This document shows, in pieces, positions 10,686 to 45,243 of a stretch of DNA of 64,000 nucleotides (the first letter of the stretch is position 1; each line of letters opens with the position of its first letter). A program made the translations under genes and the position numbers. Where the stretch lies: positions 76,062,972 through 76,126,971 of the forward strand of contig JAPWDM010000001.1 in assembly GCA_035578155.1 (NCBI GenBank). Reading direction: 5' to 3'. The DNA comes from Brachynemurus nebulosus (taxonomy: Eukaryota > Arthropoda > Insecta > Neuroptera > Myrmeleontidae). Under the pieces are notes generated by a model. That model saw only the letters and a program-made list of their open reading frames with translations, had not been told where the DNA came from and made no database searches.

Positions 10686-12806
10686 ATGATTACTTTTTTA
10701 CAAGCGAACATTCAACATAGCGTCGCGGCTAGTAGAGTACTCTGCAATAGGATCACTTCTGGTCGCGTTGACATTTGTCTAATACAAGAACCCTGGTTGA
10801 GAGGAGGATGTATTAAGGGACTTAATGCCGCTGGGTTTACTTTATTCTGCGGTAGTGCCACAGAAAAACCCAGGGCTTGTATATTGATAAAGAACATAAA
10901 CACATGGGCGTTGCCAAATTTTCTCTCAAGAGACTTGGTAGCGGAACTAGTGAAATACAAAGAGGGAGATACTGAAACGAAACTTGTTGTCTGCTCAGCA
11001 TACTTCCCTTATGATAGCGAGGTCCCTCCACCTACGAAGGAATTTGAGGACCTCGTTAATTTTTGTAGAAATGAGGGACTCGAACTGGTGATCGGGTGCA
11101 ACGCCAATGCCCATAATCGACTATGGGGTAGCACCGATACGAATCGCCGAGGAGAGTCACTCCTCGAATTTCTTAACACAACGGATCTAGAAATCCTGAA
11201 TAAAGGCGACGAACCCACCTTCTGCAATAGCATTAGACGGGAAGTCATAGATATTACACTAGGATCAATGAGTATCCTGGGAAGGATAACTGGCTGGAGG
11301 GTTTCAATGGAACCGTCTCTATCAGACCATCGACACATCGAGTTCACGATACAGGGAACTCTCCCAGAAGTCCCCTATAGAGACCCTAGGAGAACCGAAT
11401 GGGGCTCCTACAGGGAACAACTAGCAGGGATGCTGGGCAATGGACCCTTGAGTGAACTCAACTCTATGGAGGACTTGGAACTCGCAACTGCTTGTGTTAG
11501 CAAAGCTATCCTTGCCTCCTACGAAGACAACTGCCCGCTAATTAAAAGCAGAGCAGTTTACAAAAAACTACAGTGGAGCCCTGGACTGGAGCTCCTAAAA
11601 AAGGAAACAAAGAGGCTCTACAACAGAGCCAGACTAAAGAACGACGCCGAGAACTGGAACTGTTATCGGGAGAGTCAGCGCAGGTACAAAAAAGAGATCA
11701 GGAAAGCCTCCAGAACATCTTGGAGAACCTTCTGCCAAAACATAAATGATACGCCTGCCCTCTCTCGGTTGCACAGAGTTCTGACACGAGACTCTAAAGC
11801 AAAACTAGGGACACTCTTAACACCTTCTGGGGTAACAACGTCTTCAGAATTAGAGACCCTTGAGCTTCTGTTAGGAACTCACTTTCCAGAATCGGAAGTT
11901 TGTGAAGAAGACCCGCTGGTAGCCATTTACACACCCAAAAAACAGGACTGGAAAGTGGCTGTCAGCATAGTAACATACAAAAGAGTACAGTGGGCAATTA
12001 ACACGTTTACCCCTTACAAGAGCCCGGGTTTGGATGGAGTGTTCCCTGCCCTGCTACAGCAGGCAGAAGGAGTACTTATTCCGCACCTGATTAGAATCTT
12101 TCGACTATGTCTGGCTAGGGGCTATGTTCACTCTACATGGCGTATGGCTAGGGTCGTATTTATACCGAAACCGGGGAGGGACTCTTATACCCGACCCAAG
12201 GACTTTCGTCCCATCTGCCTGACATCGTTCCTATTGAAAACACTGGAAAGGCTGGTGGATAGATACATTAGGGATAATCCTCTAAAGGATAGGCCATTAC
12301 ACCCTAATCAACACGCATATCAAGCTGGTAAATTAGTTGAGACAGCTCTTCACTAGCTGGTTGTGCGGCTGGAGAAGACGCTGGATCAAAAGGAATTGGC
12401 TATGTCCACTTTCTTGGATATAGAGGGCGCTTTCAATTTCACTTCCCTGGACTCTATTTGTAGAGGACTGGGTCAACATGGGGTCGATAATACATTGACC
12501 CGATGGATAATGGCTTCTCTTGAGGGGCGGCAAGCGGTCGCCTGTTTAAACGACTGCACCCTCAAGGTTAAAACACCAAGGGGCTGCCCACAAAGAGGGG
12601 TCCTTTCACCACTTCTTTGGTGCCTGGTGGTAGATGAGCTAATCATCAAGCTCAGTAATATTGGTATTTATGCGTAGGGATACGCTGATGACATATGTAT
12701 TATGTCCGTCGGACGTTTTCCTGACACAGTAGCTGGTCTCATGGAGACAGCACTTGGGACCGTGGAACGGTGGTGCAGAGAGGTCGATCTAACAGTTAAT
12801 CCTGGG
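10686..12806 (+). pseudogene. Non-LTR retrotransposon ORF2 fragment: APE plus partial RT (copy A)
   Basis: Starts at ATG 10686 with an apurinic endonuclease domain that keeps its signature residues: LIQEPW, NANAHNRLWGS and SDHRHIEF. The reverse transcriptase follows (PKPGRDSYTRPKDFRPI, later GYADDICI). Compared with copy B it has a 12-base insertion bringing a stop at 12354-12356, a TAG replacing CAG at 12675-12677, and a G for G/R change near CPQRGVLSP. It ends abruptly at about 12806, before the rest of RT, RNase H and the 3' end. Beyond lies an unrelated repeat family. It is nearly identical to copy B elsewhere, so is young. Confidence 0.9.
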
Positions 12807-13305
12807 TCTGAGAAGTTTCCATATTTTCTCACATACACACATATAGCATTCACACATAGCCGTAGGTACTTATACACAAATAAATAAAATCAATGCAAAT
12901 ATAATTATACACATTTAAAACTATGTATGAACTTGTTCAAAAATATTCAGATTCCTGCGAACTTTTACAGTAAATTTATCAATACCAACAAACAGTTAAC
13001 CCAATATACAGACATACACGTACATATTATTTCACGTATATGCATACGTAGACAAATATGTGTGCATATACACATCGATTTTACGAGTTGATTGGTAATG
13101 GAAAAAAAACCAGATAACAAATTTTGATAAAAGTTCCAGAATACTCTATGCGGAAAATAGCAAAGATGTCGAAAAACCAACTTCACCAATTGATAGTCTA
13201 CCAAAGAAGGGACTAAACAACGGAACCCAGCAAAAGTTCTAGAAAGTTCTATTCGAGATCTAGCAAAGATATCGGGAAACTAACTTCACCATTGAATTGT
13301 GTAAA
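12806..13305. repeat. HSE-bearing dispersed repeat, 5'-type segment
   Basis: Closely matches 52798-53340, both starting GGGTCTGAGAAGTTTCCATA. It contains TTCTAGAAAGTTCT at 13237-13250, a perfect three-unit heat-shock-element consensus, and a weaker one near 13133. It is joined directly to the retroelement fragment ending at 12806. Confidence 0.75.
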
Positions 13306-13716
13306 ATACAGACGTAAAAGGAGGGTGGTTTCAGTGGTTGATTTGAACTGTTCCACCGACGCCACCATATGTAAAATACGGAGGTAGGTGGCTGGGTGGT
13401 TGACTTAAGATACCACTGGTGCCACCATAAATGTAAAAGTATCAGGGGTGAAAGAAGGGTGGTAGCTATGACTGAGATTATAGTTAAAAATATTTTAGTT
13501 AAAAAGTTATAGATTTCGGGACGCGATTAAATGACTCAAAAGTTACTCGGACGACGTTACAGGATATTGAATAAATCGATTACTAGCGATTAACAATAAA
13601 AATTTTATATTCTAAATAAAAAATACTAAACTACAGATTTGATATCAATTTGGGCAAAATAAAGTTACAATAAAAATCTATATTCCAACAATGAAAGATA
13701 AAAATAATACATATTC
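13306..13716. other. Non-genic stretch
   Basis: Two related segments about 60 bases apart (near 13310 and 13375) share GTAAAATAC and GCCACCATA. Nothing else recognised. Confidence 0.35.
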
Positions 13717-13724
13717 TTATAATC

Positions 13725-15437
13725 CAGGGGTGGGCAAACTTAATACTGGTATGATCGACATTAATTTTTCTTATTTATGCGCGATCGACTCCGAGAAATG
13801 AGTTAAATTAAAAACAAATAAAGTATCTTTCATGTCAAATGCCCATTAGGGAAATATAGGGTTACCATAATTCCAAATTTTCACTGTAATATGGCAATGA
13901 CCGAAATTTCGGTTTCGGCTAGTTTCGGCGAAAAATTGTAGTTTCGGTTTAGCTTTGGTTTCGGGAGCAAAACAGCCGAAACTACGACCGAAACCAAAAC
14001 TCCGTGAAACGATCGGCATTATATTGTATCGGCGTTAATTAATTAATAAATATTGTTAATACTACTAAAGTTTACTTTTACTATGATTTGTTGGAAATTT
14101 CATGGCAATAATTATATACATCACTCAGGGCTGGACCACCGAATAGTCAAATGAGACAAATGTCTAGGGCCCGATTCTTTGAAGGACCCGGTTAAACTAC
14201 CTATTTTGAATATGTGAATCAATATTTACGATTATTTTTCGGGAAAATTTTGACAAAAGTAGTAGTGAAAATCTTTTACCTGGGAAACGCCCCATAGGTA
14301 AATCCATAGGTAAATCCGGCTCGGGGGAGAGAGAAAGGGGGTCCGGTAAGAAGAAAATGTTTCGGACCCAAGAGTGCAAGGGCGCCCATGCTCGGGGCCA
14401 GGGGGACCGCGGCCCCCTAGCTAATCATGGCTGTAAAAAAATTCCAAAAAAGGAGCTGGAAGAAAGTAAAATGACGTTGTTTTTGCGTGTGAATGCTATT
14501 TTTGTGGAAAATACGCACTATTTGTAATTCGTGGCCCCCCTATTTGGTTATGTTTGCTGTAAAATTTTGAAAAAGGGACTCAGAGAAAAGGAAACTACGT
14601 TTTTTTTATTTGCGCGTCAGTGTTATTTTTGGGGAAACATTTCGGAAAGACAGACCCAGAGAAAGGGAAATGAGGTTTTTTTTGCTCGCCTATGTTATTT
14701 TTGGGGAAAATATCGAAATTTGGGAATTTTTATGGCTACTTACAAATCAGTTTCCGTCATCCAATATTCCTTATCCAAGTTCCAGCCCGTCCCCCCTACA
14801 AATTATCATATGGGCGCCCATGCAACAGAGGGTTAATCTGGCTGTGATCGGAGTTACTTAAATAAAAAATAGCAAGTAAAAAAATTTTTTTATGTATAAA
14901 TTTTTCTTTATTTTTATTAAATAACTAATTATTACTCAAATATGGGCTTTTTAAACACATAGAAATTAAAATAAAGTAGTAAGAAATTGCCTTAAAAGAA
15001 ACTTTCGGTTTCGGTTTCGACCGAAACTAAGACAGCGACCCGCGACCGAAATTCGGTTTCGGTTTCGATTAAAAAACTAGTTTCGGTCGGACACTTTCGT
15101 AATAATAATTTTATTACGGAATGTAACGTGCAATGATTAATAAATTTCTGGTATAAATTTTTTTTTTTAAGGGAAGACTGTATTTTTGGAGCGACATTAT
15201 ATTTGGCTATTTTTGGGTTATTACATAAATAATTTTGCTATTTTTGGGTTATTACATAAATAGTTTTGCTATTTTTGAGCTACTCGAACGCCACTCATCG
15301 GAAATTCATGTTTCATCGTTTGCTAAATTTTTATTAGACATTTTGAATTAAAATATTTTAAATTAACCTAGTAAATTACTTAAAATGTCTGCGATCGACT
15401 GTCGAACTGTTCGCGATCGACCGTTTGCCCACCCCTG
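13725..15437. mobile_element. hAT-type DNA transposon relic with 8-bp TSD
   Basis: Begins CAGGGGTGGGCAAAC and ends with the near reverse complement GTTTGCCCACCCCTG. The octamer TTATAATC flanks it perfectly (13717-13724 and 15438-15445). CAGGG termini plus an 8-bp duplication are hAT hallmarks. There is no transposase frame. Inside are further nested pieces, including blocks rich in TTTCGGTTTCGG at about 13900-14000 and 15000-15095 and a GC-richer segment at 14130-14830. Confidence 0.85.
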
Positions 15438-15445
15438 TTATAATC

Positions 15446-16018
15446 TAATAATATTACATATGCAAACCGATTCGAGTGTGGTTGGAAGACTACCGAAAGT
15501 TATGTGAAAATACCCAAAAATATCTTAAACAATTATTAATTCGAATTTAGTAAAAATATACCGAATCGGGTTGCATATGTCGATTAAATATTAAGAAAGG
15601 AAGTGCATATTACCTCTTCCTGAGGGATACACAACGCACTACACAAAATGATCTTAATAGCTTTTCACTTCAAAAATACATTACTAAGTCTCCATACTGA
15701 ATCTAATTATGGAATCACATTACAAAATCTAAGTACGGAATCACATTATGAAATCTAAGTACGGAATGAATCTATATCGACCCGTCTCTGGGCCTCAAGC
15801 CAAGCTAGCCATGGTATTCCCCTTGCCTCGCGCATTGATCGTTCGATTTCCAATTTTTAACGTTTCGCTGACTTAGCGATTTAATCAAAAGACTTCTTTA
15901 TTCCACTTTTAACTATTCGTTTTCTAGATTAATCGATACAGTTGTGTTCAACAATAAGTTTACAATATATTACTATATTGTTAAGAAGTGGGTACAGTAG
16001 CGGGCATTATATTACAAT
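15446..16018. other. Non-genic stretch
   Basis: A short local duplication near 15690-15760 (GGAATCACATTA then similar) is the only structure seen. No gene or RNA recognised. Confidence 0.4.
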
Positions 16019-16640
16019 TGGTCTTCGAATAAAAACATAAGTAACAAAACTTTAGCAATGTTCTATTCGAGAACTAGCAAAGATATCGGGAAACTAATTT
16101 CACCATCGAAATGGTCTTTGAATAAAAGCATAAGTAACAAACATTTAGCACTGTTCTAGAATGTTCCATTCGAGAACTAGCAAAGATATCGGGAAACTGA
16201 CTTCACCATCGAATTTGTCTTCGAATAAAAGCGAAAGTAACAAAAATTTAGCAATGTTCTAGAATGTTCTATTCGATAAGTGGCAAAGATATTGGGAAAC
16301 TGATTTCACCATCGAATTGGTCATCAAACAAAAGCTTAAATAACAAAAATTGAATAATGTTCTAGAATGTTCTATTCGAGAACTAGTAAAAATATCGGAA
16401 AACAGATTTCACCATCGGATTTGTCATCGAATGAAAGCTTAAATAACAAAAATTGAATAATGTTCTAGAATGTTCTATTCGAGAACTAGTAAAAATATCG
16501 GAAAACAGATTTCACCATCGGATTTGTCATCGAATGAAAGCCTAAATAACAAAAATTGAACAATATTCTAGAATGTTCTATTTGAGAATTAGCAAAAATA
16601 TCAAAAAACCGATTTTATCACTCATCTAATTATTAAATAA
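16019..16640. repeat. ~103-bp tandem array, each unit with a heat shock element
   Basis: Six units. The last five carry TTCTAGAATGTTC, starting at 16154, 16258, 16360, 16463 and 16566, giving periods of 104, 102, 103 and 103. This is the nTTCnnGAAnnTTCn heat-shock-factor consensus without a mismatch. Most units continue with TATTCGAGAA, adding TTC and GAA in the same 5-bp register. Each unit also contains variants of AGCAAAGATATCGGGAAAC and TTCACCATCGAA. The first unit has lost the leading TTCTAGAA. Whether heat shock factor binds is inference. Confidence 0.85.
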
Positions 16641-16799
16641 AAGATCAAGAAATGGAATTTAACAAGAGTTAAGACATTTTATTTAAGGAAAATGTAAATA
16701 TTATACTTTTTTTGCAATTATATACGTTGGCGTAAATTTATAACTAAAACTTTTGTATAGCACCACTATTTGACATTTTTCGCCAAGGAGCAATCTACT

Positions 16800-17379
16800 G
16801 ATGAAATCGCTTTCTCAATATTTTTGTTAGTTTCCGAATAGAATATTCGAGAACATTTCTCAAATTCCGTTATTTAGCATTTTCTTTGATGACCTATCTG
16901 ACGGTAAAGTTTATTTCTTGATATCTATTCTAGATTTTGAATAGAATGATCTAGAACTTTTGTCAAATTCCGCTATTCAACCATTTCTTTAATGGCAAAT
17001 CCCATAGTAAGGTTAGTTTTCCGATACCTTTCCTAGTTTCCGAATAGAATATTCTAAAACTATTATTAAGTTCCACTGCTTGGACTGTTTTTCAATTGCT
17101 AATCAATAGTGAAGTCGATTTTTTAATATTTTGACTGGTTTCTAAAAAGAGTATTCTAAAATTGTTGTCAAATTTTGCAGTTTATCCATTTTTCTAATAT
17201 ACTTAAAACTACAATGTACAACAGTTGTGTATATGTACGTATTTAGCTGAAGACGTGTGTCTTGTAAACATGCATTTAAGTAAGTGTATACGCGTGTGTA
17301 TATCAATAATGAAATGAATGTATGTTCGCACATTATGTTTCTGTACCCCCTTAAAAAAATTTTACTGACGGCCCTGGTG
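16800..17379. repeat. Inverted, diverged HSE-type units and hAT-like right end
   Basis: At least three diverged units in reverse orientation, spaced about 100 bases (16830, 16930, 17040). One retains GAATATTCGAGAA (16841-16853), also a perfect alternating HSE. The stretch ends near 17379 with ACTGACGGCCCTG, which resembles a hAT terminus. The matching left end may be CAGGGGCGTAGC at 52775, seen on the other long copy of this family; pairing them is inference. Confidence 0.55.
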
Positions 17380-17479
17380 ATCCAATATAACGTACTTCCC
17401 CTTATTTTGTACCGGCCACTACGTTATATTGGAGTTCGTATGAATAGAACATATTTTCTATCCTTTACTGGTTACAATG

Positions 17480-17765
17480 GTTTCAGTCCCGGAGTACAGA
17501 GGTACAGCAACTATCTCTTTTCTGTAATCACCAGTGGGCATTTCTGGGCACATTAGGCTACTTAGTAGTCACTCTCTCAGTAGCAGTCGCTGAGTGTAGG
17601 TCAGTCACAAGACAATGGATTTGATTGTTGTTGGCATTGTAGAGACCCCCACACGTATGTAGGCGAAGCACAGCCCTACCATCTTCGATTACTCACACGA
17701 ATACAGTTTACCGCACAAATACAAAGTAAGCACCGTGCACGTATATGTATAACATATTTTCTATC
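17480..17765. repeat. Dispersed repeat family copy
   Basis: Same family as 9665-9984, including AGTCACTCTCTC and ACAAATACAAAGTAA in the same order. No coding capacity. Confidence 0.65.
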
Positions 17766-17929
17766 GAGCCCTAAGCGTGTTTGTAGAAAACTGTGGATAG
17801 CAGGGTGCCAGTGTGTGCTTGATACCGCTTAAGGCATTTAGTTAGTCGGTATCGGCCACTCAATGCACAACGCATTATTATGTATTGTTGGACCATTGTT
17901 AGCTTGGACCCCCCCTTGCTCCGTCCGAC

Positions 17930-18306
17930 CAGGGCCGGACCTAGAGTTATAAGGAGGGGGGCAAATTTTCCTGTTGGCGCCCCTCGCAGCAAAAAAATTT
18001 TTACCTGTATGATGACAAAAAAAAGTCAGCTGGACCCTACCATAAATCGCCACCATTGACCTTTTTTTTTTTGGTCATCACCTACTTACAAATTCACTTT
18101 AACCCCTTTTTTTTGTTCATCACTTGCTCCAGGACCATTGACCCTATCATAAATTATGCCTACCGACCTTTTTTTTTTTGCTCTTCACTTCAAAAATTTT
18201 TTAAATTTTGCTCCGCCCAAAAAAATTTCACCATTTTCGCGTCCCTCAAATTACGTTTTTGGCGCCCCTAAAATCATCCCCGCTGCCCCCCCTAGATCCG
18301 GCCCTG
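17930..18306. mobile_element. hAT-type MITE, 377 bp
   Basis: Starts CAGGGCCGGACCTAGAG and ends CTAGATCCGGCCCTG. Flanking octamers CGTCCGAC (17922-17929) and CGTCCAAC (18307-18314) differ at one base. These are the termini and 8-bp duplication of a non-autonomous hAT element. Confidence 0.85.
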
Positions 18307-18740
18307 CGTCCAACAATACGTGTTTTGTAATTGTGTGTGTTTCAACTAACACAATTTCAAAGATCAAACTAACATAACTACACACAGTGTGTACCTACAC
18401 AACATAGTGGTGGGAAATAGAGGGGATTTTTTGTCTACATTGGTATCACTAGTGCAGAGATAGCAACTTGGCTTCTGATTATTCTGTGTTTTCTATCTCT
18501 TACTGGTTACACTGGTTCCAGTAGTATAAAGATAGATATGTTGTCTCTAGTGCTCTGTGGGTTTCAGTAGTATAGAGATAGATATGTTGTCTCTGGTACT
18601 ATGGGATTTTTACAGCTAATTATGTGCATATGTGACCCTCGTTCGAATAGCCAACATAAATTTAAAAAAATGAATCTTTTTATTTTTGCTTCGATCAATC
18701 GTTTGTGAATGTTTGTGACACTATTATCTTCATTTGTGAC

Positions 18741-20063
18741 CATGTCCCTGCCACTCTGCATAATAGTCCATTATAAAAAAATGGATCGTTTTGTGACGCC
18801 GCTGTAACTAATATACCAGATGGCGTTGATGTACAGGGATAAAATTAGAGTTGGGACATGAGTTTCAATAGTTCGCTATTTTTCATCAGATTCATCTAAA
18901 ATAAATTGGAAATAAATTAAATATTTAAAAAAATACTTAACTCAACCTAGAAAGATTAATTACTGTTGATTTTCGGAGATTGTCCGTTCGCAGATTGTCC
19001 ATGCTGCAGTGGTAGGGATTTACACGTCGCATGTTTATGTTACACGGACATCGCAACAACAAAATTTTTGTGAATGTATTTGTGAACTTTTGAACAGAGG
19101 CGTAGGTATTGTTTGTTTAAATTAAAGATTATTTGTACATAACAACATAACATTTTATTCAGTGTACCTAATATAATATAAATTTTGAGAGAATCCTATT
19201 AACCAATTTTTATATGCACTTACGTATGTAAAAATTTTTAAGTTTGTTTATTTTATTTAATAATGATTGTATAAAATATATTTTTTTATGTATTGCCATT
19301 ACATGATTTGCCATTACATGTCAGTAGCAGTTGTTCGATCGCTTTCGTTTTCAGTGTTCTCTATTGAAGCAAATTTGTTTGTATTTCAGTTTTGTAGTAG
19401 AGACTGATAAAGAATAATAGCAACTTACTTATGAAGTTATGAAAATACTGAATGTTTCATTTGGAAATAATAATGCAGTCGATATTTTATAAGAATATTT
19501 TTTTTTACCATACTTAATCATAATAGAATTTATTTCTAACACTATCAACACTTTAACAGATATCTAATAATAAAAATATACATAAAATAATTTTTAAGAC
19601 GAGATAACACGTCTTAATTAATTAATTAGGTTAATTGTTTATTTTTATTCATTGATTTATATATGTAGTTAAATATTTTCATATAAATATAACACTGCTT
19701 GCAATACGCACACACGACCTATATTAGTTTGAATGTAGGATATTTTTATGTAAACAAATAAGATATGAATACGGCGACTACGGCTATGCACTTTCGCAGA
19801 TTGTCCGCCCCGTCCACTTTGAACCGTTCATGGGACAATCTCCGAAAGTCGACAGTAAATTAAAAAATTTTAATTCTTCGTTAACACATAACTTGGTGAC
19901 GATAATTTTGTACTCAATTATATGACAATTAATTTTGACATCTATTTGATGAAAAATGCTCACATGTCCCAACTCTATTTAGTATACCCCCTATACCATT
20001 AGCGCCACGTAGCAAACTGTGACATTCAATGGTCCGTCCTTGAAAACAAGTGGCAGGGACATG
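18741..20063. mobile_element. DNA transposon relic, 8-bp TSD, CATGTCCCTGCCACT termini
   Basis: Begins CATGTCCCTGCCACT and ends AGTGGCAGGGACATG; TTTGTGAC flanks both sides (18733-18740 and 20064-20071). The same family occurs at 23542-23970 and 63889-64000. The 8-bp duplication fits hAT or P-type transposons; the CATG start leans towards P-like, but no transposase is present. It is interrupted by a second element at 18963-19855. Confidence 0.85.
18963..19855. mobile_element. Nested TA-inserting element, Tc1/mariner-like
   Basis: Terminal repeats read CTGTTGATTTTCGGAGATTG on the left and the reverse complement of CTGTCGACTTTCGGAGATTG on the right. Comparison with the uninterrupted copy at 23542-23970 shows that removing it, keeping one TA, restores the host sequence. 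So the target was TA, as for Tc1/mariner. Near both ends CAGATTGTCC occurs again as a subterminal repeat. No transposase frame. Confidence 0.75.
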
Positions 20064-20071
20064 TTTGTGAC

Positions 20072-20660
20072 TAATTAGTTAATTAATTATTTAATACGGT
20101 ACTTGACTGTATTTAAAATTTGTGGCAAATGTTAAATAATTCTATGCATTATCTTTACATATGTCCAATTTTAATGATGAAACATAAAAAGATTTGATAA
20201 CTATTTAGAAATTTTATTTTGAAAATCGCCATTTTTCAACAAATATTCAAATTAGTGAAAACGCGCCATTTCTTGAAAATGACGTAACATTTTGTAGCTA
20301 GATATGTCGATTTTGATAATTTTCATCGATGAGATAAAATTGTGTTTTCTTTTGAATATTTCTATTAGCTTATATGTATAGTAATAATAATCGACCAGAA
20401 TTCAAATAAATACTTTCTTTTATTTTGACTTTTTATGAATATACTCAAAGTTTTGAGGTTATAAATATTGACATTGAGGTTTAGTTGCTTGAAACTGTGA
20501 CGTCACTATAGCGAGGTGTTTTTTCCTGCCTTTTTCTCATTTAAAATTGTAGGATTACTTTTTTTGATGATTTTTTACAGAATCTGTCGAAAATAAAAAA
20601 ATCACTTAACTGACATGGAAAAACAATGCTTTTAGAATATTTTCGTAACTTCAGTCAAGA
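20072..20660. other. AT-rich non-genic stretch
   Basis: Nothing recognised in either strand beyond AT richness. Confidence 0.4.
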
Positions 20661-20665
20661 ACCCT

Positions 20666-21104
20666 ATTGTTAATTAAGAGTGTGTGAATAGCCAACATTT
20701 TTTAAAATTTAATGCAATATTGACTTCCGGGCACTTAATCGATCGAAAATCGTTTGTGTATTCCAAATATACCGTTAAAAACATTTGTGACAGCGTATTT
20801 TTTAAAAAAATGATAAATAAATTTCAATTACTTTTTGTAGTAATGAATTTTTTTATATTGGCCACTTTGTTTAGTTGTACAGAATCTATACTCCAATGCC
20901 CTCTAGTGTGAGAAAAAATAACTATTTTGTAAATGACCGCCAGTATACAGAATTTTTTTATTATTTTTTAAAAAATACGCTGTCACAAATGTTTTTAATG
21001 GTATATTTGGAATTCACAAACGATTTTCGATCGATTAAGTGCCCGGAAGTCAATATTGCATTAAATTTTAAATGTTCGCTATTCACACACTCTTAATTAA
21101 CAAT
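20666..21104. mobile_element. Fold-back MITE with ~150-bp arms
   Basis: The left arm (20666 to about 20815) and the right arm (about 20947 to 21104) are reverse complements with few mismatches, for example GAGTGTGTGAATAGCCAAC against its mirror. The outermost sequence is TTAATTAA on both sides, so a TTAA insertion site is possible but cannot be separated from the palindrome. Short central spacer, no gene. Confidence 0.8.
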
Positions 21105-21390
21105 TAAAAAAAAAGGCGACCTATTTTTTTTTCCTTGTCAGCCCTTTGCCACCCTAATTTTACAGGAATGCCGCTCTTAAAATTACGCCCCCCGTTAAAA
21201 AAAAAAGCGGTGGCCTATTTTTTTTTTTGCTTGTTTCCTGCCGTAATTTACCAAGAAATTTTATTTTCATTAAATAAATTAAAAATTTGCCAAGAAATTT
21301 AGAATTCATTGTATTCTCTTGGGGGACCCCTTTAGCTGGGGGCCCCGGGGGAATGCCCCGACTGCCCCAGCCTAGTTACGGCCCTGGTCT
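21105..21390. repeat. Partial hAT-like repeat
   Basis: Ends near 21386 with CTAGTTACGGCCCTG, the mirror of a CAGGGCCGTAAC hAT-like start. The other end is not found, so it is probably truncated. Confidence 0.4.
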
Positions 21391-21638
21391 TTGATCCGCA
21401 TTGACCTCGGCAGTAAATCTACTATTTTTTAGTCTTGTTAAATTGAATGTTATGTCGACATTGGAAGAAAATATTGTAATAAACATGTTTTTCTTTTCAA
21501 CAAAAAATAAAATAAAAAAATAATAATAAACTAAGAAGAATGTTTATTCATAGGTACCATTAAATGTTTACGTCAAGGGGTATAGTGGCTAGGTGACTTG
21601 GCTAGTAATAATAATAAAGTAAAATTATTTAAATAAAG

Positions 21639-21644
21639 TTTATT
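21639..21644 (-). promoter_or_regulatory. Polyadenylation signal of SEL1L
   Basis: AATAAA on the minus strand, about 30 bases past the SEL1L stop codon. Usage inferred from position. Confidence 0.5.
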
Positions 21645-21672
21645 TCGTAAATTTACAAAAACTGTACAATAT

Positions 21673-44507
<22,835 letters not shown>

Positions 44508-45120
44508 TTTAATTCCTTTTTCTTCCAATTCACATAAATCCCTAAAATTTATAACATTTCCATAACTATTTTTAAAACAGAAGTACGTGTCTCTTAACGT
44601 CACTTTATCTATCACAATTTAATTACAAATAAACAGAAACATCAGATTCTCAATGTTGAATTTTATACGTATTTATAATTATAATATTATTGCGTACACT
44701 ACATGATTATAATTTTATTTTTGAGATTTAAATATATATTATTAATTTTTATCTATTTGATATTTTATAGGTTAAATTATGGATAATATGGATGTTATTT
44801 TTATTTTTCTTTAAATTCTAAGCAAATAAGTACATACAGTAAACCGGCACGAATTATTCAGATTTCGCATCGTATTTTTTTTTTTTTTTTTTGTAGGAAT
44901 TTATTTTACCAGTACCTATTTTTTATTTTAATATATACCTATTAAAAATTTATGGGAGGATTGTCACCATTGTCACTTTATTATAATCAAGGGGTCAAAC
45001 TAGAATGTCTACCAAACTGTGCCCACTGTAATCAATGGGTGACGTAACACAGTGCACGTACAATCACAACACACGATGTATGGACACGAATATACCAATG
45101 CCTTAGTAATATATTTTGAT
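44508..45120. other. Upstream region of SEL1L
   Basis: Holds the presumed SEL1L promoter and 5' UTR. I see no convincing core promoter element. A further in-frame ATG exists at 44613-44615, but the signal-peptide start at 44505-44507 is preferred because it places the hydrophobic segment at the N-terminus. Confidence 0.4.
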
Positions 45121-45243
45121 GATGATATATGCAGTTCGCATGCATGAATGAATGAATGCTGTAGGTGGGTCGGGATTCAGAGCTCCCGTTGCACGTAGGC
45201 CACCAAATACGGGCCCATTGTACCCCACGGCATCCAAGAGGGA

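Noticed and set aside
14531..14861. Two overlapping plus-strand frames of 83-101 codons
   Set aside because: Both fall in repetitive, internally duplicated sequence inside a hAT relic, with no family resemblance.
20684..21096. Two adjacent plus-strand frames of 73-75 codons
   Set aside because: They arise from the arms of a long fold-back repeat.
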